From an uncultured Pseudomonadota bacterium (GTDB lineage Bacteria; Myxococcota_A; UBA796; JAFGLY01), in the NCBI GenBank assembly GCA_937912125.1, contig CALDOK010000069.1:1-43378 (forward strand): a stretch of 43,378 nt of DNA, given 5' to 3'. Position numbers and translations under genes: made by a program. Every line of letters starts with the position of its first letter. Positions within the stretch are counted from its first letter, which is position 1. The notes below the pieces were generated by a model. The model saw nothing but the letters and a program-made list of their open reading frames with translations, was not told where the DNA came from and ran no database searches. Shown here one piece after another: positions 1-7,405 of this stretch.

Positions 1-24
1 GCTCCTGCTCCTGCTCCTGCTCCC
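1..24 (+). repeat. Hexanucleotide tandem repeat coding for Ala-Pro
   Basis: Three exact copies of GCTCCT followed by one GCTCCC copy lie at the left edge. They encode an (Ala-Pro)n stretch of the dnaX linker. The repeat may extend left of the window. Such a tract could vary in length by slippage in multiples of two codons without breaking the frame. Confidence 0.6.
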
Positions 25-747
25 GCTCTCGCTGCTGAGCCTGCGGTTGAGCCCTCGGCCACGGTCGCTGCAGCGCAACCAGGCCCGGCCGAGCCCGTCG
101 AAGGGCTGCGGCAGGTCCAGCCAGCGCCTCGCTCCGCGGCACCGCGCGCCGCGGTACCGCCGCCCATCCTGACGCCGGCCGAAGCGCCAGCGCCCCAGCC
201 CGTAGTCCGAGCAGTGCCGGCGCCTGCATCCGCTCCCATGGAGCCGCCCACCCAGGCTCCGCCCGCCGTAGAAGAGCCCGCCTCGGCGCCGGCTTCCGGC
301 GGCCTGCCTCTGCCCAAGGTCGGCCCCGATGACGACACCCAGGCGCGCTACCAGGCCGTCCTGGCCGTGCTCGAGCAGGCCGATCTGGGCTGGACGCCGG
401 TGGTGGAGCACTCTGCAGCCATGTCTTGGTCCGGCGAAGAGCTCCGGGTGGCCTTCGCCACGCAGTTCCAGCTCGACCAGGGTCGCCCTCGAGTCACCGG
501 GGCCGTGATCCGGCCGCTGCTTCAGGCCGCCTTCCCGGGGGTGACCCGGGTCGAGGTGGTGTTGCGCGAGCAGCCTCAGGGCCGCCCCGAGACCCGCCAC
601 GAGGCGCGCAAGACCGCCCGAGTGCTCTACCTGCAGCAGCTTCGCACCGCGGTCGACACCGACCCGGTCATCCTTCGCTTACGCAGCGAGCTCGAGCTCG
701 AGCTCGACGACTTCATCCCCACGGATCCCAAGGAGAGCAGACCATGA
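1..747 (+). CDS. dnaX: DNA polymerase III subunit gamma/tau, C-terminal part (5' end outside window)
   Basis: The frame is open from base 1, so the gene is truncated at its 5' end; the first in-window ATG (214) is internal. About 248 residues are visible. The first ~100 are a low-complexity Pro/Ala/Glu linker of the kind that joins the AAA+ and C-terminal parts of tau. They are followed by a compact alpha/beta domain (about 160 residues) with a highly charged end rich in Glu/Leu. No catalytic motif is inside the window. The assignment rests on the linker, the C-terminal domain style and above all on the neighbours: the stop overlaps the start of a ybaB/ebfC-like gene by ATGA, and recR follows, the classic dnaX-ybaB-recR order. 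Role: clamp-loader scaffold of the replicative polymerase. The domain itself is not a confident match on sequence alone. Confidence 0.75.
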   Translation, partial: APAPAPAPALAAEPAVEPSATVAAAQPGPAEPVEGLRQVQPAPRSAAPRAAVPPPILTPAEAPAPQPVVRAVPAPASAPMEPPTQAPPAVEEPASAPASGGLPLPKVGPDDDTQARYQAVLAVLEQADLGWTPVVEHSAAMSWSGEELRVAFATQFQLDQGRPRVTGAVIRPLLQAAFPGVTRVEVVLREQPQGRPETRHEARKTARVLYLQQLRTAVDTDPVILRLRSELELELDDFIPTDPKESRP

Positions 748-1085
748 GCGACGGCTCCGACAACCCCTTTGGTGGAGGCTTCGACATGAGCAACCTCCAG
801 TCAATGCTGGGCAACGTCACCCAGCGTATGCAGCAGATGCAGGCCGAGGCTGCAGAGATCACGGTGCAGGGCCAGGCGGGCGCGGGCTTGGTCACCGCCA
901 AGGCCAACGGCCGGCAGGAGCTGCTCGAGGTGCGCATCAGCGCCGAGGCCATGGAAGACCGGGAGCTGCTCGAAGACCTGGTCACCGCCGCGGTCAACGA
1001 CGCCCTGATCCGGGCCAAGGAGGCCATGGGGCAGAAGGTCTCGGAGCTGGCGGGCGGCCTGCCGTTGCCTCCTGGGCTCTTCTGA
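744..1085 (+). CDS. ybaB: YbaB/EbfC family nucleoid-associated protein
   Basis: A 113-residue protein of the usual YbaB/EbfC length. An N-terminal Gly/Asn-rich stretch leads into a long helix rich in Met, Gln and Glu (about residues 17-40). The family core with a VTAKANG-type strand follows, then a C-terminal helix and a Gly/Pro/Leu tail. YbaB proteins form dimers that bind and bridge DNA and are usually encoded between dnaX and recR, as here. The start ATG at 744 overlaps the dnaX stop (ATGA), with a good AGGAGAG ribosome-binding site about 7 bases upstream, which indicates translational coupling. A longer upstream extension of this frame runs antisense to good dnaX coding and is not believable. 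Confidence 0.93.
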   Translation: MSDGSDNPFGGGFDMSNLQSMLGNVTQRMQQMQAEAAEITVQGQAGAGLVTAKANGRQELLEVRISAEAMEDRELLEDLVTAAVNDALIRAKEAMGQKVSELAGGLPLPPGLF

Positions 1086-1087
1086 CA

Positions 1088-1675
1088 ATGGAACCTCTGC
1101 AGCGCTGTGTGGCGCAGCTGGCCCGCTTTCCAGGCATCGGCGAGCGCACGGCTACCCGCTTGGCCTACTGGCTTCTGCGGTCGCCGCCCGCGGTCGCCGA
1201 GGAGATCGCTGCGGCCCTCGTGGAGCTGCGGCGGGGCATCGAGGAGTGCGATCAGTGCTGTGATCTGGTCACCAGCTCTCCCTGTTCGCGGTGCCGCGAC
1301 ACCAACCGTGAGGCGGGCTTGATCTGCGTGGTGGAGCAGCCGCAGGACATCCCGGCCATCGAGCGGGGAGGGGTCTTTCGCGGGCAGTACCACGTGCTCC
1401 ACGGCTCCATCAGCCCCCTCGACGGGGTGGGGCCCGAGCAGCTGCGCATCGGCCCCTTGTTGTCGCGCATCGAGAAGGGGGAGATCCAGGAGATCATCCT
1501 GGCCACCGATCCCGACGTCGAGGGTGACACCACCGCTCTGTACCTGGCCCGGTTGCTGCAACCTCTGGGAGTGCGCGTCACGCGCCTGGCCCACGGCATC
1601 CCCGTTGGCACCGAGATCGAGTACGCCGACAAGCTCAGCCTGGCTCGCGCGCTTCAGAACCGGCGCGAGATGTGA
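1088..1675 (+). CDS. recR: Recombination mediator protein RecR
   Basis: A 195-residue protein, close to the usual ~200. The N-terminal helix-hairpin-helix (FPGIGERTATRLA, residues 14-26) is followed by a four-cysteine zinc finger (Cys54, Cys57 or Cys58, Cys66, Cys69). A TOPRIM domain follows (ICVVEQPQDIPAIE, then ATDPDVEGDTTALYLARLL), and the conserved C-terminal block HGIPVGTEIEYADKLSLARA is present. RecR acts with RecF/RecO to load RecA on gapped DNA and has no nuclease activity of its own. It begins two bases after the ybaB-like gene, so the three genes form one operon. Confidence 0.97.
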   Translation: MEPLQRCVAQLARFPGIGERTATRLAYWLLRSPPAVAEEIAAALVELRRGIEECDQCCDLVTSSPCSRCRDTNREAGLICVVEQPQDIPAIERGGVFRGQYHVLHGSISPLDGVGPEQLRIGPLLSRIEKGEIQEIILATDPDVEGDTTALYLARLLQPLGVRVTRLAHGIPVGTEIEYADKLSLARALQNRREM

Positions 1676-1680
1676 ACGCC

Positions 1681-2727
1681 ATGCCCGCCCGCGCCTTCAT
1701 CCTCGCCGCCGGCTTCGGGACCAGGCTCCGGCCTCTGACCCACCACCGCCCCAAGCCCCTGGTGCCGGTCTGCGGCGTCACAGTGCTCGAGCAGGCCCTG
1801 CGCCTGTGCGCCCAGCACGGTATCCACAGCGCGGTGGTCAACGCCCACCACCTCTCGGGGCAGATCGAGGCGTTCTGCGACGCCTACCGGGGCATGGACA
1901 TCCATGTCCAGGTAGAGCTCCCGGAGATCCTGGGCACCGGTGGTGGGCTGCAGCGGGCCCGGCCTCGATTGGACGAGACCTTCGCGGTGGTCAACGGTGA
2001 CGTGCTGTGCGACGGCGACCTGGGGGCCCTGCTGGCGGCCTGTGAGCGCCCCGGGGTCGAGGCGTCCATGCTGCTCCGGCGCTCGGACGATGCGCAGGTG
2101 CACGGCATCGTGGCCCTGGACGACCAGGGGCGGGTGGCCCGGCTGACCTCCTTGGCCCACATCCCGGGCGTGGAGCCCGTGGCCGAGGACACCCACTTCA
2201 CGGGCATCCATGCCCTGCGTCGTTCCGCCTTGGCCCCCCTGTCCGAGGGCTTCGCCTGCATCGTGCGCAGTGCCTATGTCGCGCTGATTCCCCAGGGTCG
2301 GGTGGTGGGGCTGATGCACCCGGGCACCTGGCTCGACGTGGGCAACCCCGAGGTGTACCTCGAGGCCAATCGGGCCGTGATGGACGGCGCCATCGATCTG
2401 CCCCTCGATCCGTGGACCCGCGCGGCCCACGGCGTCCGCGTCGTGGCGGGCCAGCCCGTCGCTGTGGGGGACGCCACCCGCTGTGAGATCGGCGCGGGCG
2501 CTGTGTTGCAGGCCCCCTGCTGGATCGGTCATGGCGCCGTGGTGGAGCGGGGCGCTCGGCTCGGCCCCTACACCGTGGTGGGCGCTGGCGCGCGCGTTGG
2601 GAACGGCGCTCGGCTGCGCGACACGGTGGTGTGGGATGGTCGCGCTGTGGCGGCAGGCGCCAGCCTCGATCACTGCGTGGTCCACGACGGCGGCACGCTG
2701 CAGCTGGACGGCTCGGCGCGACCCTGA
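1681..2727 (+). CDS. NDP-sugar pyrophosphorylase (nucleotidyltransferase with left-handed beta-helix)
   Basis: About 348 residues. The N-terminus is a nucleotidyltransferase fold with the signature LAAGFGTRLRPLTHHRPKPL near residue 7, which binds the NTP and pyrophosphate. A conserved VVNGDVLCDGDL metal/sugar site and an FTGIHALR block follow. The last ~90 residues have hexapeptide repeats typical of a left-handed beta-helix (for example GHGAVVERGARLGPYTVVGAGARVG). This is the architecture of mannose-1-phosphate guanylyltransferases and glucose-1-phosphate nucleotidylyltransferases; the exact sugar and nucleotide cannot be read from sequence. The ATG at 1681 is chosen. A GTG at 1672 overlapping the recR stop is an in-frame alternative adding three residues. 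It lies directly behind recR and may be co-transcribed. Confidence 0.9.
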   Translation: MPARAFILAAGFGTRLRPLTHHRPKPLVPVCGVTVLEQALRLCAQHGIHSAVVNAHHLSGQIEAFCDAYRGMDIHVQVELPEILGTGGGLQRARPRLDETFAVVNGDVLCDGDLGALLAACERPGVEASMLLRRSDDAQVHGIVALDDQGRVARLTSLAHIPGVEPVAEDTHFTGIHALRRSALAPLSEGFACIVRSAYVALIPQGRVVGLMHPGTWLDVGNPEVYLEANRAVMDGAIDLPLDPWTRAAHGVRVVAGQPVAVGDATRCEIGAGAVLQAPCWIGHGAVVERGARLGPYTVVGAGARVGNGARLRDTVVWDGRAVAAGASLDHCVVHDGGTLQLDGSARP

Positions 2728-2806
2728 GGTCCCACCTGGCCTGCCCGTGCCATGGCATGAGCTGGTCACTCGGGGTGTCGACGCTGGGAAACCGGGGCTT
2801 GGCCCG

Positions 2807-2822
2807 TTGGCACGGAGCTTGC
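2807..2822 (+). promoter_or_regulatory. Candidate sigma-54 (-24/-12) promoter
   Basis: TTGGCACGGAGCTTGC matches the sigma-54 consensus TGGCACG-N4-TTGC exactly in both blocks, with GG and GC separated by the required 10 bases. It sits immediately upstream of the L,D-transpeptidase-like gene. The predicted transcription start (about 12 bases after the GC, near 2834) would lie between the two possible start codons (2825 and 2837), so the element either serves the inner start or is fortuitous. Confidence 0.45.
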
Positions 2823-2824
2823 GC

Positions 2825-3562
2825 ATGAAGCGGGGCATGAACACCCTCCTGTTGGTCATCGCTCTCTTCCTGGTCCTGCCCGTTCGCTCTGCACCCGTCT
2901 GCGGCCTGGAGTCTGGCTGTGTCCGCGACCTGAACCTCGCCATGTCCACGGCCGCCACGGCTTCGGTGGGCTCGGGCGGCCGCGCGGATCTACGCCCGGA
3001 CGCCTTCGAGGATCAGGGCTTGCTCCCCGAGGTGCTCGAGCTCGCCCTGAGGGCCTTCGAGACGGCCTGGAAGAACGGGGAGACCCGCAAGAAGATCATC
3101 ACGGTGATCGACTACTCCCTGCCCTCGAGCGAGAAGCGGCTGTGGGTCATCGATCTGGACACCAACAAGCTGCTCTTTCACGAGTATGTGGCCCACGGCA
3201 GCGGCAGCGGGGGGGACTCGGCCACGCGCTTCTCCAACCGCGACGGCAGCCACCAGTCCAACGTCGGCCTGATGAAGACGGCGGAGACCTACAGCGGCAA
3301 GCATGGCTACTCCCTCAAGCTCGACGGACTCGAGGACGGGTGGAACGACAACGCCCGCGATCGGTCCATCGTGATCCATGCCGCCGACTACGTGAGCGAA
3401 GGCTTCATCCGGAGCCACGGCCGCCTCGGGCGCTCCTGGGGTTGTCCAGCCCTGCGCCCCGAGATCAGCCGGAGCGTCATCGACACCATCAAGGGCGGCA
3501 GCCTGGTGTTCGGGTACTACCCGGACGGCGAGTGGCTCGGCGGCTCGAGCTACCTGAACTGA
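2825..3562 (+). CDS. Periplasmic L,D-transpeptidase-like protein (YkuD_2 type)
   Basis: 245 residues. A signal peptide is clear: basic start (MKRGMN), hydrophobic core LLLVIALFLVLPV and Ala/Ser before the mature Cys-containing region. The C-terminal two thirds match the murein L,D-transpeptidase catalytic-domain family: a strand WVIDLDTNKLLFHEYVAHGS, then VIHAADYV, and the catalytic block SHGRLGRSWGCPAL with Cys207 as the expected nucleophile. Such enzymes act on peptidoglycan tetrapeptides in the periplasm; whether this one cross-links or cleaves is not visible. The start at 2825 is preferred for the signal peptide; an in-frame ATG at 2837 has a slightly better upstream GGGG and would suit the sigma-54-like element at 2807-2822. 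A 6-bp hairpin (3602-3617) follows in the 120-base gap but has no T tract. Confidence 0.88.
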   Translation: MKRGMNTLLLVIALFLVLPVRSAPVCGLESGCVRDLNLAMSTAATASVGSGGRADLRPDAFEDQGLLPEVLELALRAFETAWKNGETRKKIITVIDYSLPSSEKRLWVIDLDTNKLLFHEYVAHGSGSGGDSATRFSNRDGSHQSNVGLMKTAETYSGKHGYSLKLDGLEDGWNDNARDRSIVIHAADYVSEGFIRSHGRLGRSWGCPALRPEISRSVIDTIKGGSLVFGYYPDGEWLGGSSYLN

Positions 3563-3684
3563 TGGTCTGAGCCGGTCGAGCCGAGGCGGCGGACGTCAGG
3601 GGCTGCGATCCCGCAGCGCCGACCCGAAAGAGCTTGATCTTTGGGACCCAGCCGGCAATATGGGCGGCAGAAACAGGAGAGCTC

Positions 3685-5496
3685 ATGCTCCACTCGCTGG
3701 TCCTCGTCGCCGCACTCCTGGTCGCTCCCCTCCGCGCCCAGGATCCCTGCAACCTGCCCGAGTGCACCATCGTCGACGACGTCGGCTTGGTGGTCCAGGC
3801 TGTCGAGGTCGCGGGCAAGGGGCCCGCGCAGCCCTTCTTCTCGCCCTACGATGACGTCGAAGAAGAGGTCCTGCGGCTGCTGGACAGCGCCCGCGAAGAG
3901 GTGACGATCGCCCACTACAACATCCGGCGTGAGGCCATCCTCGAGAAGCTGATCGAGCTTCACCAGCGGGGCGTCAAGGTGCGCGTGGCGGTGGACAAGA
4001 CCAACGCTGGTCGCGAGTGGAACATCGGCGACGACATGCTCGAGCAAGCGGGCATCGAGGTCGTGCGCACCAAGCCTTCGGGCTCCCGCTCCCTGATGCA
4101 CCTCAAGGTCTGCGTCATCGACCAGGAAACGGTCATGACGGGGTCCTACAACTGGAACGCCACCGCCGCGCTGGCCAACGACGAGAACATGCTGGTGGTG
4201 CGCGACAAGCAGCTCGCCTCCGCCTACCGCGACGAAGTCCTCGAGGTGCTGGGCGACGGCGACTCCCCGTTCCACGGTGGCAAGGTCAACGAGTTCTTCG
4301 AGCTGCACTTCGCGCCCGACGAGCGCCTGGACTCGGTGCTGGCCAGCCAGATCAACAAGGCCCAGGAGAGCATCGAGATCGCGATGTTCGGGCTCACCGA
4401 GCGCAAGGTGCAGGATGCGGTCATCAAGGCGCTCGCGCGCGGTGTGAAGGTCAGCATCGTCACCGAGCAGAAGAACGCCAACAAGACGCCGCTGGACGAG
4501 AAGGTCGAGCAGGCCGGGGCCCACGTGGTGCGCGCGGCCAACCGGGTGGGGCCGTTCTCGGCCATGCATCACAAGTACGCTGTGGTCGATGGCAAGCGCC
4601 TGATCACCGGGGCCTGCAACTGGACCAAGAACGGCACCCGGTACTCGGACGAAGACATCCTGGTGGTGGAGTCCGAAGCGCTGGCCCTGCAGTACCAGGA
4701 CAACTTCAAAGACCTCCAGCATGTCTACGGCGGCATCGACAGCCCCTCCGACCGCGAGGCGTCGCCGGTGATGTTCCACGCCGAGCACGACGCCACCGGC
4801 TGGGGCGATCGGGTCTTCGTGGTGGGCAACGATCCCGCGCTGGGTGGCTGGGACCCCAGCCGTGGCGTCGAGCTGAAGACCTCTGACGATCTCTTCCCCG
4901 CCTGGGCCGGCCACCTGCGCCTGCCTGCCGGGGCCGACGTCGAGTACAAGTTCGTCACCGTCAAGGCCGACGGGTCGGTCTCCTGGGAAGAGGGCCCCAA
5001 CCGCAGCCTGCATGTGCCCGACTCCGGCCGCGCGATGGTCATGGCCGGCGAGTACGGCGACACCTCGTCCAACTGGACCCCCGCGGGCCACCAGGACGCG
5101 GCGGTGGTGATCCCCAGCTACCTCCAGCGCAACAGCGATGGCTCATACGCCTCCCCCGGCGGGCTGCTCTACCCCACTGAGCTTGGCTACGGGAACCGGG
5201 CCGCCCACGTCCTCGACCACCTCGAAGAGAGCGCCGAGAAGTCCAGCCAGGGGGTCTACACCATCACCAAGGACGAGGTCTTCCCGCTGATCGATCAGGC
5301 CTATGGCCAGATCTCCGAAGATCCCTCCCGCTACTTCGCCGAGGACCAGGGAAAGCGACAGGTCTACGACGTGCCCATGGGCCAGGTCATCGGCTACGTC
5401 GGCGGTCAGGAAGGCAGCCAGGCCCCGGCCAGCACCCTGCGCGTGGTGCTGCAGGAAGGCAACCAGGTGGTCACGGCCTTCCCGGTCAACCCGTAG
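3685..5496 (+). CDS. Secreted phospholipase D-like protein with CBM20-type starch-binding domain
   Basis: 603 residues starting at the ATG preceded by AGGAGA (3675-3680). MLHSLVLVAALLVAPLRA is a signal peptide. Two PLD phosphodiesterase domains follow, each with an intact HxKx4D motif: HLKVCVID near residue 139 with downstream GSYNWN, and HHKYAVVD near residue 295 with GACNWT. Two HKD motifs in one chain normally build a single active site acting on phospholipids, cardiolipin or nucleic acid. From about residue 362 to 455 comes a carbohydrate-binding module resembling CBM20 (VFVVGNDPALGGWDPSRGVEL, then VEYKFVTVKADGSVSWEEGPNR). The last ~150 residues match nothing I recognise. The protein is probably exported; substrate unknown. 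The amidase gene begins 11 bases later, suggesting co-transcription. Confidence 0.9.
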   Translation: MLHSLVLVAALLVAPLRAQDPCNLPECTIVDDVGLVVQAVEVAGKGPAQPFFSPYDDVEEEVLRLLDSAREEVTIAHYNIRREAILEKLIELHQRGVKVRVAVDKTNAGREWNIGDDMLEQAGIEVVRTKPSGSRSLMHLKVCVIDQETVMTGSYNWNATAALANDENMLVVRDKQLASAYRDEVLEVLGDGDSPFHGGKVNEFFELHFAPDERLDSVLASQINKAQESIEIAMFGLTERKVQDAVIKALARGVKVSIVTEQKNANKTPLDEKVEQAGAHVVRAANRVGPFSAMHHKYAVVDGKRLITGACNWTKNGTRYSDEDILVVESEALALQYQDNFKDLQHVYGGIDSPSDREASPVMFHAEHDATGWGDRVFVVGNDPALGGWDPSRGVELKTSDDLFPAWAGHLRLPAGADVEYKFVTVKADGSVSWEEGPNRSLHVPDSGRAMVMAGEYGDTSSNWTPAGHQDAAVVIPSYLQRNSDGSYASPGGLLYPTELGYGNRAAHVLDHLEESAEKSSQGVYTITKDEVFPLIDQAYGQISEDPSRYFAEDQGKRQVYDVPMGQVIGYVGGQEGSQAPASTLRVVLQEGNQVVTAFPVNP

Positions 5497-5507
5497 CTTC
5501 TCCAGGT

Positions 5508-6920
5508 ATGCCAGGCTGGAGCGACGCCTCGCTGGGCCTCCCCGCGCCGCCCTTGGGCTCCATCGCTGCGCTGACATCGGCGTACGAGAGGGACGAGGTC
5601 GATCCCCTCGTCGTCTTGCAGCGGCTGTGCTCCCGGCTCGAGCGCCAGGACTTCGGAGCCGCGGGCGCCAGCCCCTTCTCGGACCTCTGCTTGGTGCGCG
5701 CCGAGGCCCGGGCGCGAGCCTCTGCCTGCCGGTGGCGAGCCGGGAGGCCCCTGGGAGCGCTGGACGGCGTGCCCCTGCCCCTCAAGGACCAGCACGACGT
5801 GGCGGGCCTACCCACCCGCGCCGGCGTCCACAGCCGGACCCAGCCCGCCTCGCGAGATGGTGCGCTGGTGGAGCGTCTGGAGGCCGCGGGAGCGGTGGTC
5901 CCGGGAAAGACCCACTGCACCGAGTGGGGCCTCTGCCCGGTGGGACGCTCGGCCCATGCTGCGCTGCCAGGTCACCCCCTGGACCCATCGCGGGGGGCGG
6001 GCGGCTCCTCCACCGGCGCAGGTGTGGCGGTGTCGCTGGGCCTGGCGCCGGCGGCGCTGGGATCCGATGCTGGAGGTTCGGTGCGCATCCCCGCGGCTCT
6101 GCTGGGCCTGTTCGCGGCCAAGCCCGGGCGCGAGCCCAGGCGCTTCGCGGGGGACCTGTTCGGCCGCGGTAGCCTCACCGTCAACGGGGTCATCGCGGCG
6201 TGTACAGCGGATCTGGCACTGCTCCTCGAGCTCCTGGGGCAGCCCTCCCCTGCGTCCTGGCTGGGCCGGGGAGTCACGGGCTGCAGGATCGGCCTGCCAG
6301 TGCAGGCCTGGGACATGGCGCAGCCCGGGGTGCGCCGCTGCGGTCGCGGGCTGCTCGCGGCCCTCGAGGCGGATGGCGCCGAGCTGTGTGACGTCAGCTC
6401 ACCGCTGCTGCAGAGCTCCAGGGAGCTGGGGGTGGCGGTGGTGCTGGCTGAGAGCGCCCTGGCCCTCGAGGCCGCGGCCCGGCAGGGGCAGCTGGGGGCC
6501 CAGGCGGCCCAGTCCCTGGATGAGCTGCGGCGCGGCCCCTGGTGTCCGCCCGGGCGCATCCCCCAGGCCCGCCAGGCCCTCACAGACCAGCTCGAGCAGC
6601 TTTTTTGTGGGGTGGATCTGCTGGCCTTCCCCACCACGCTGACGCCCGCCTTGCCCCGCGACCTTCCCCAGGGAGGTCAGGCGCTGCTGGACGAGGCGGA
6701 CGATCACAGCATGTGTGCCACGACCTTCGCCGCCAACCTCTGCGGGCTCCCAGCAGGATCGATGCCGGCGGGGATGGTTGAGGGCCTGCCCGTGGGGCTC
6801 CAACTGCTGGGGCCGGCCGACGGTCTGGCTGGGGTGCTGGCCGTGCTGGCCCACGCTGAGCGCGCCGGCCTGGCGCAGGTGGTGCGCCCTCCAGCGTTCA
6901 GGGCGCTCGAGCGCGGCTAG
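5508..6920 (+). CDS. Amidase (amidase signature family)
   Basis: 470 residues, the usual family length. The Ser-cisSer-Lys triad is recognisable: Lys93 in LPLKDQHDV, the cis-Ser in GGSSTGAG (Ser167/Ser168) and the nucleophile Ser191 in DAGGSVRIPA. Family members hydrolyse a wide range of amides; GatA of the tRNA-dependent amidotransferase is one member, but no gatB or gatC is adjacent, so this is more likely a stand-alone amidase of unknown substrate. There is no signal peptide, so it should be cytosolic, unlike the exported protein encoded just upstream. The 3' end overlaps the convergent ArsR-type gene by four bases. Confidence 0.9.
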   Translation: MPGWSDASLGLPAPPLGSIAALTSAYERDEVDPLVVLQRLCSRLERQDFGAAGASPFSDLCLVRAEARARASACRWRAGRPLGALDGVPLPLKDQHDVAGLPTRAGVHSRTQPASRDGALVERLEAAGAVVPGKTHCTEWGLCPVGRSAHAALPGHPLDPSRGAGGSSTGAGVAVSLGLAPAALGSDAGGSVRIPAALLGLFAAKPGREPRRFAGDLFGRGSLTVNGVIAACTADLALLLELLGQPSPASWLGRGVTGCRIGLPVQAWDMAQPGVRRCGRGLLAALEADGAELCDVSSPLLQSSRELGVAVVLAESALALEAAARQGQLGAQAAQSLDELRRGPWCPPGRIPQARQALTDQLEQLFCGVDLLAFPTTLTPALPRDLPQGGQALLDEADDHSMCATTFAANLCGLPAGSMPAGMVEGLPVGLQLLGPADGLAGVLAVLAHAERAGLAQVVRPPAFRALERG

Positions 6921-7264
6921 GCCGCGCCGTTGACCGCTGCGACGACGTCGGCGCGGGGAAGCTGCTGGCTGGGGTGGTCTTCGACCAGCAGGTCCAGCAG
7001 GTTCTCGATGAAGCTGGGACGCAGCAGGTAGTAGAGCCGGCGCGGGCCATCGGCGTGGGAGGCGACCAGGCCGGCCTCGCGCAGCACGGCGAGGTGCTGG
7101 CTGAGGTTGGGCTGGACGACGTCGACGACGGCGTTGATGTCAGCGACGCTCTTTGGCCCGCCACGAAGCACGTCGAGGACGCAGAGTCGCACGGGGTGGG
7201 ACACAGTCCGCAGCAGGCCTGCGCTGTCTTCCCAAATACGGTGGCCTTTCTGGCGTCGCAGCAT
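6917..7264 (-). CDS. ArsR/SmtB-type winged-helix transcriptional regulator
   Basis: 115 residues. The fold is a classical ArsR winged helix: LLRTVSHPVRLCVLDVLRGG, a recognition helix VQPNLSQHLAVLREAGLV and a beta wing ADGPRRLYYLL (residues about 20-85). Only one Cys (in the VRLCVLD helix) is present, so the alpha3 ELCV(C/G)D-type metal site is incomplete; it may sense something other than a thiophilic metal. Start ATG at 7264 with GGAG five bases upstream. Its target is not obvious: the gene stands alone, convergent with the amidase, with 141 bases of non-coding DNA upstream. Confidence 0.85.
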   Translation of the reverse strand: MLRRQKGHRIWEDSAGLLRTVSHPVRLCVLDVLRGGPKSVADINAVVDVVQPNLSQHLAVLREAGLVASHADGPRRLYYLLRPSFIENLLDLLVEDHPSQQLPRADVVAAVNGAA

Positions 7265-7405
7265 TTTTGCTCCAGGTAGTCTCGGTCGAAGTCTTTATGA
7301 CCCCGAATGTGGAGCGTGGCTCGTGTTGAACCAGGGCGTTGCAGCGTAGCTCACAAAACTGTTGCCATCTGGCGAATGCAAGCGCAAGCGAACTTCGCCC
7401 GGCGT

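Noticed and set aside
3602..3617. GC-rich hairpin after the L,D-transpeptidase-like gene as a terminator
   Set aside because: Perfect 6-bp stem but no T tract, and the next gene lies on the same strand.
3550..5091. Minus-strand open frame of about 513 codons opposite the PLD-like gene
   Set aside because: Antisense to two HKD motifs and a signal peptide; composition is that of a shadow frame.
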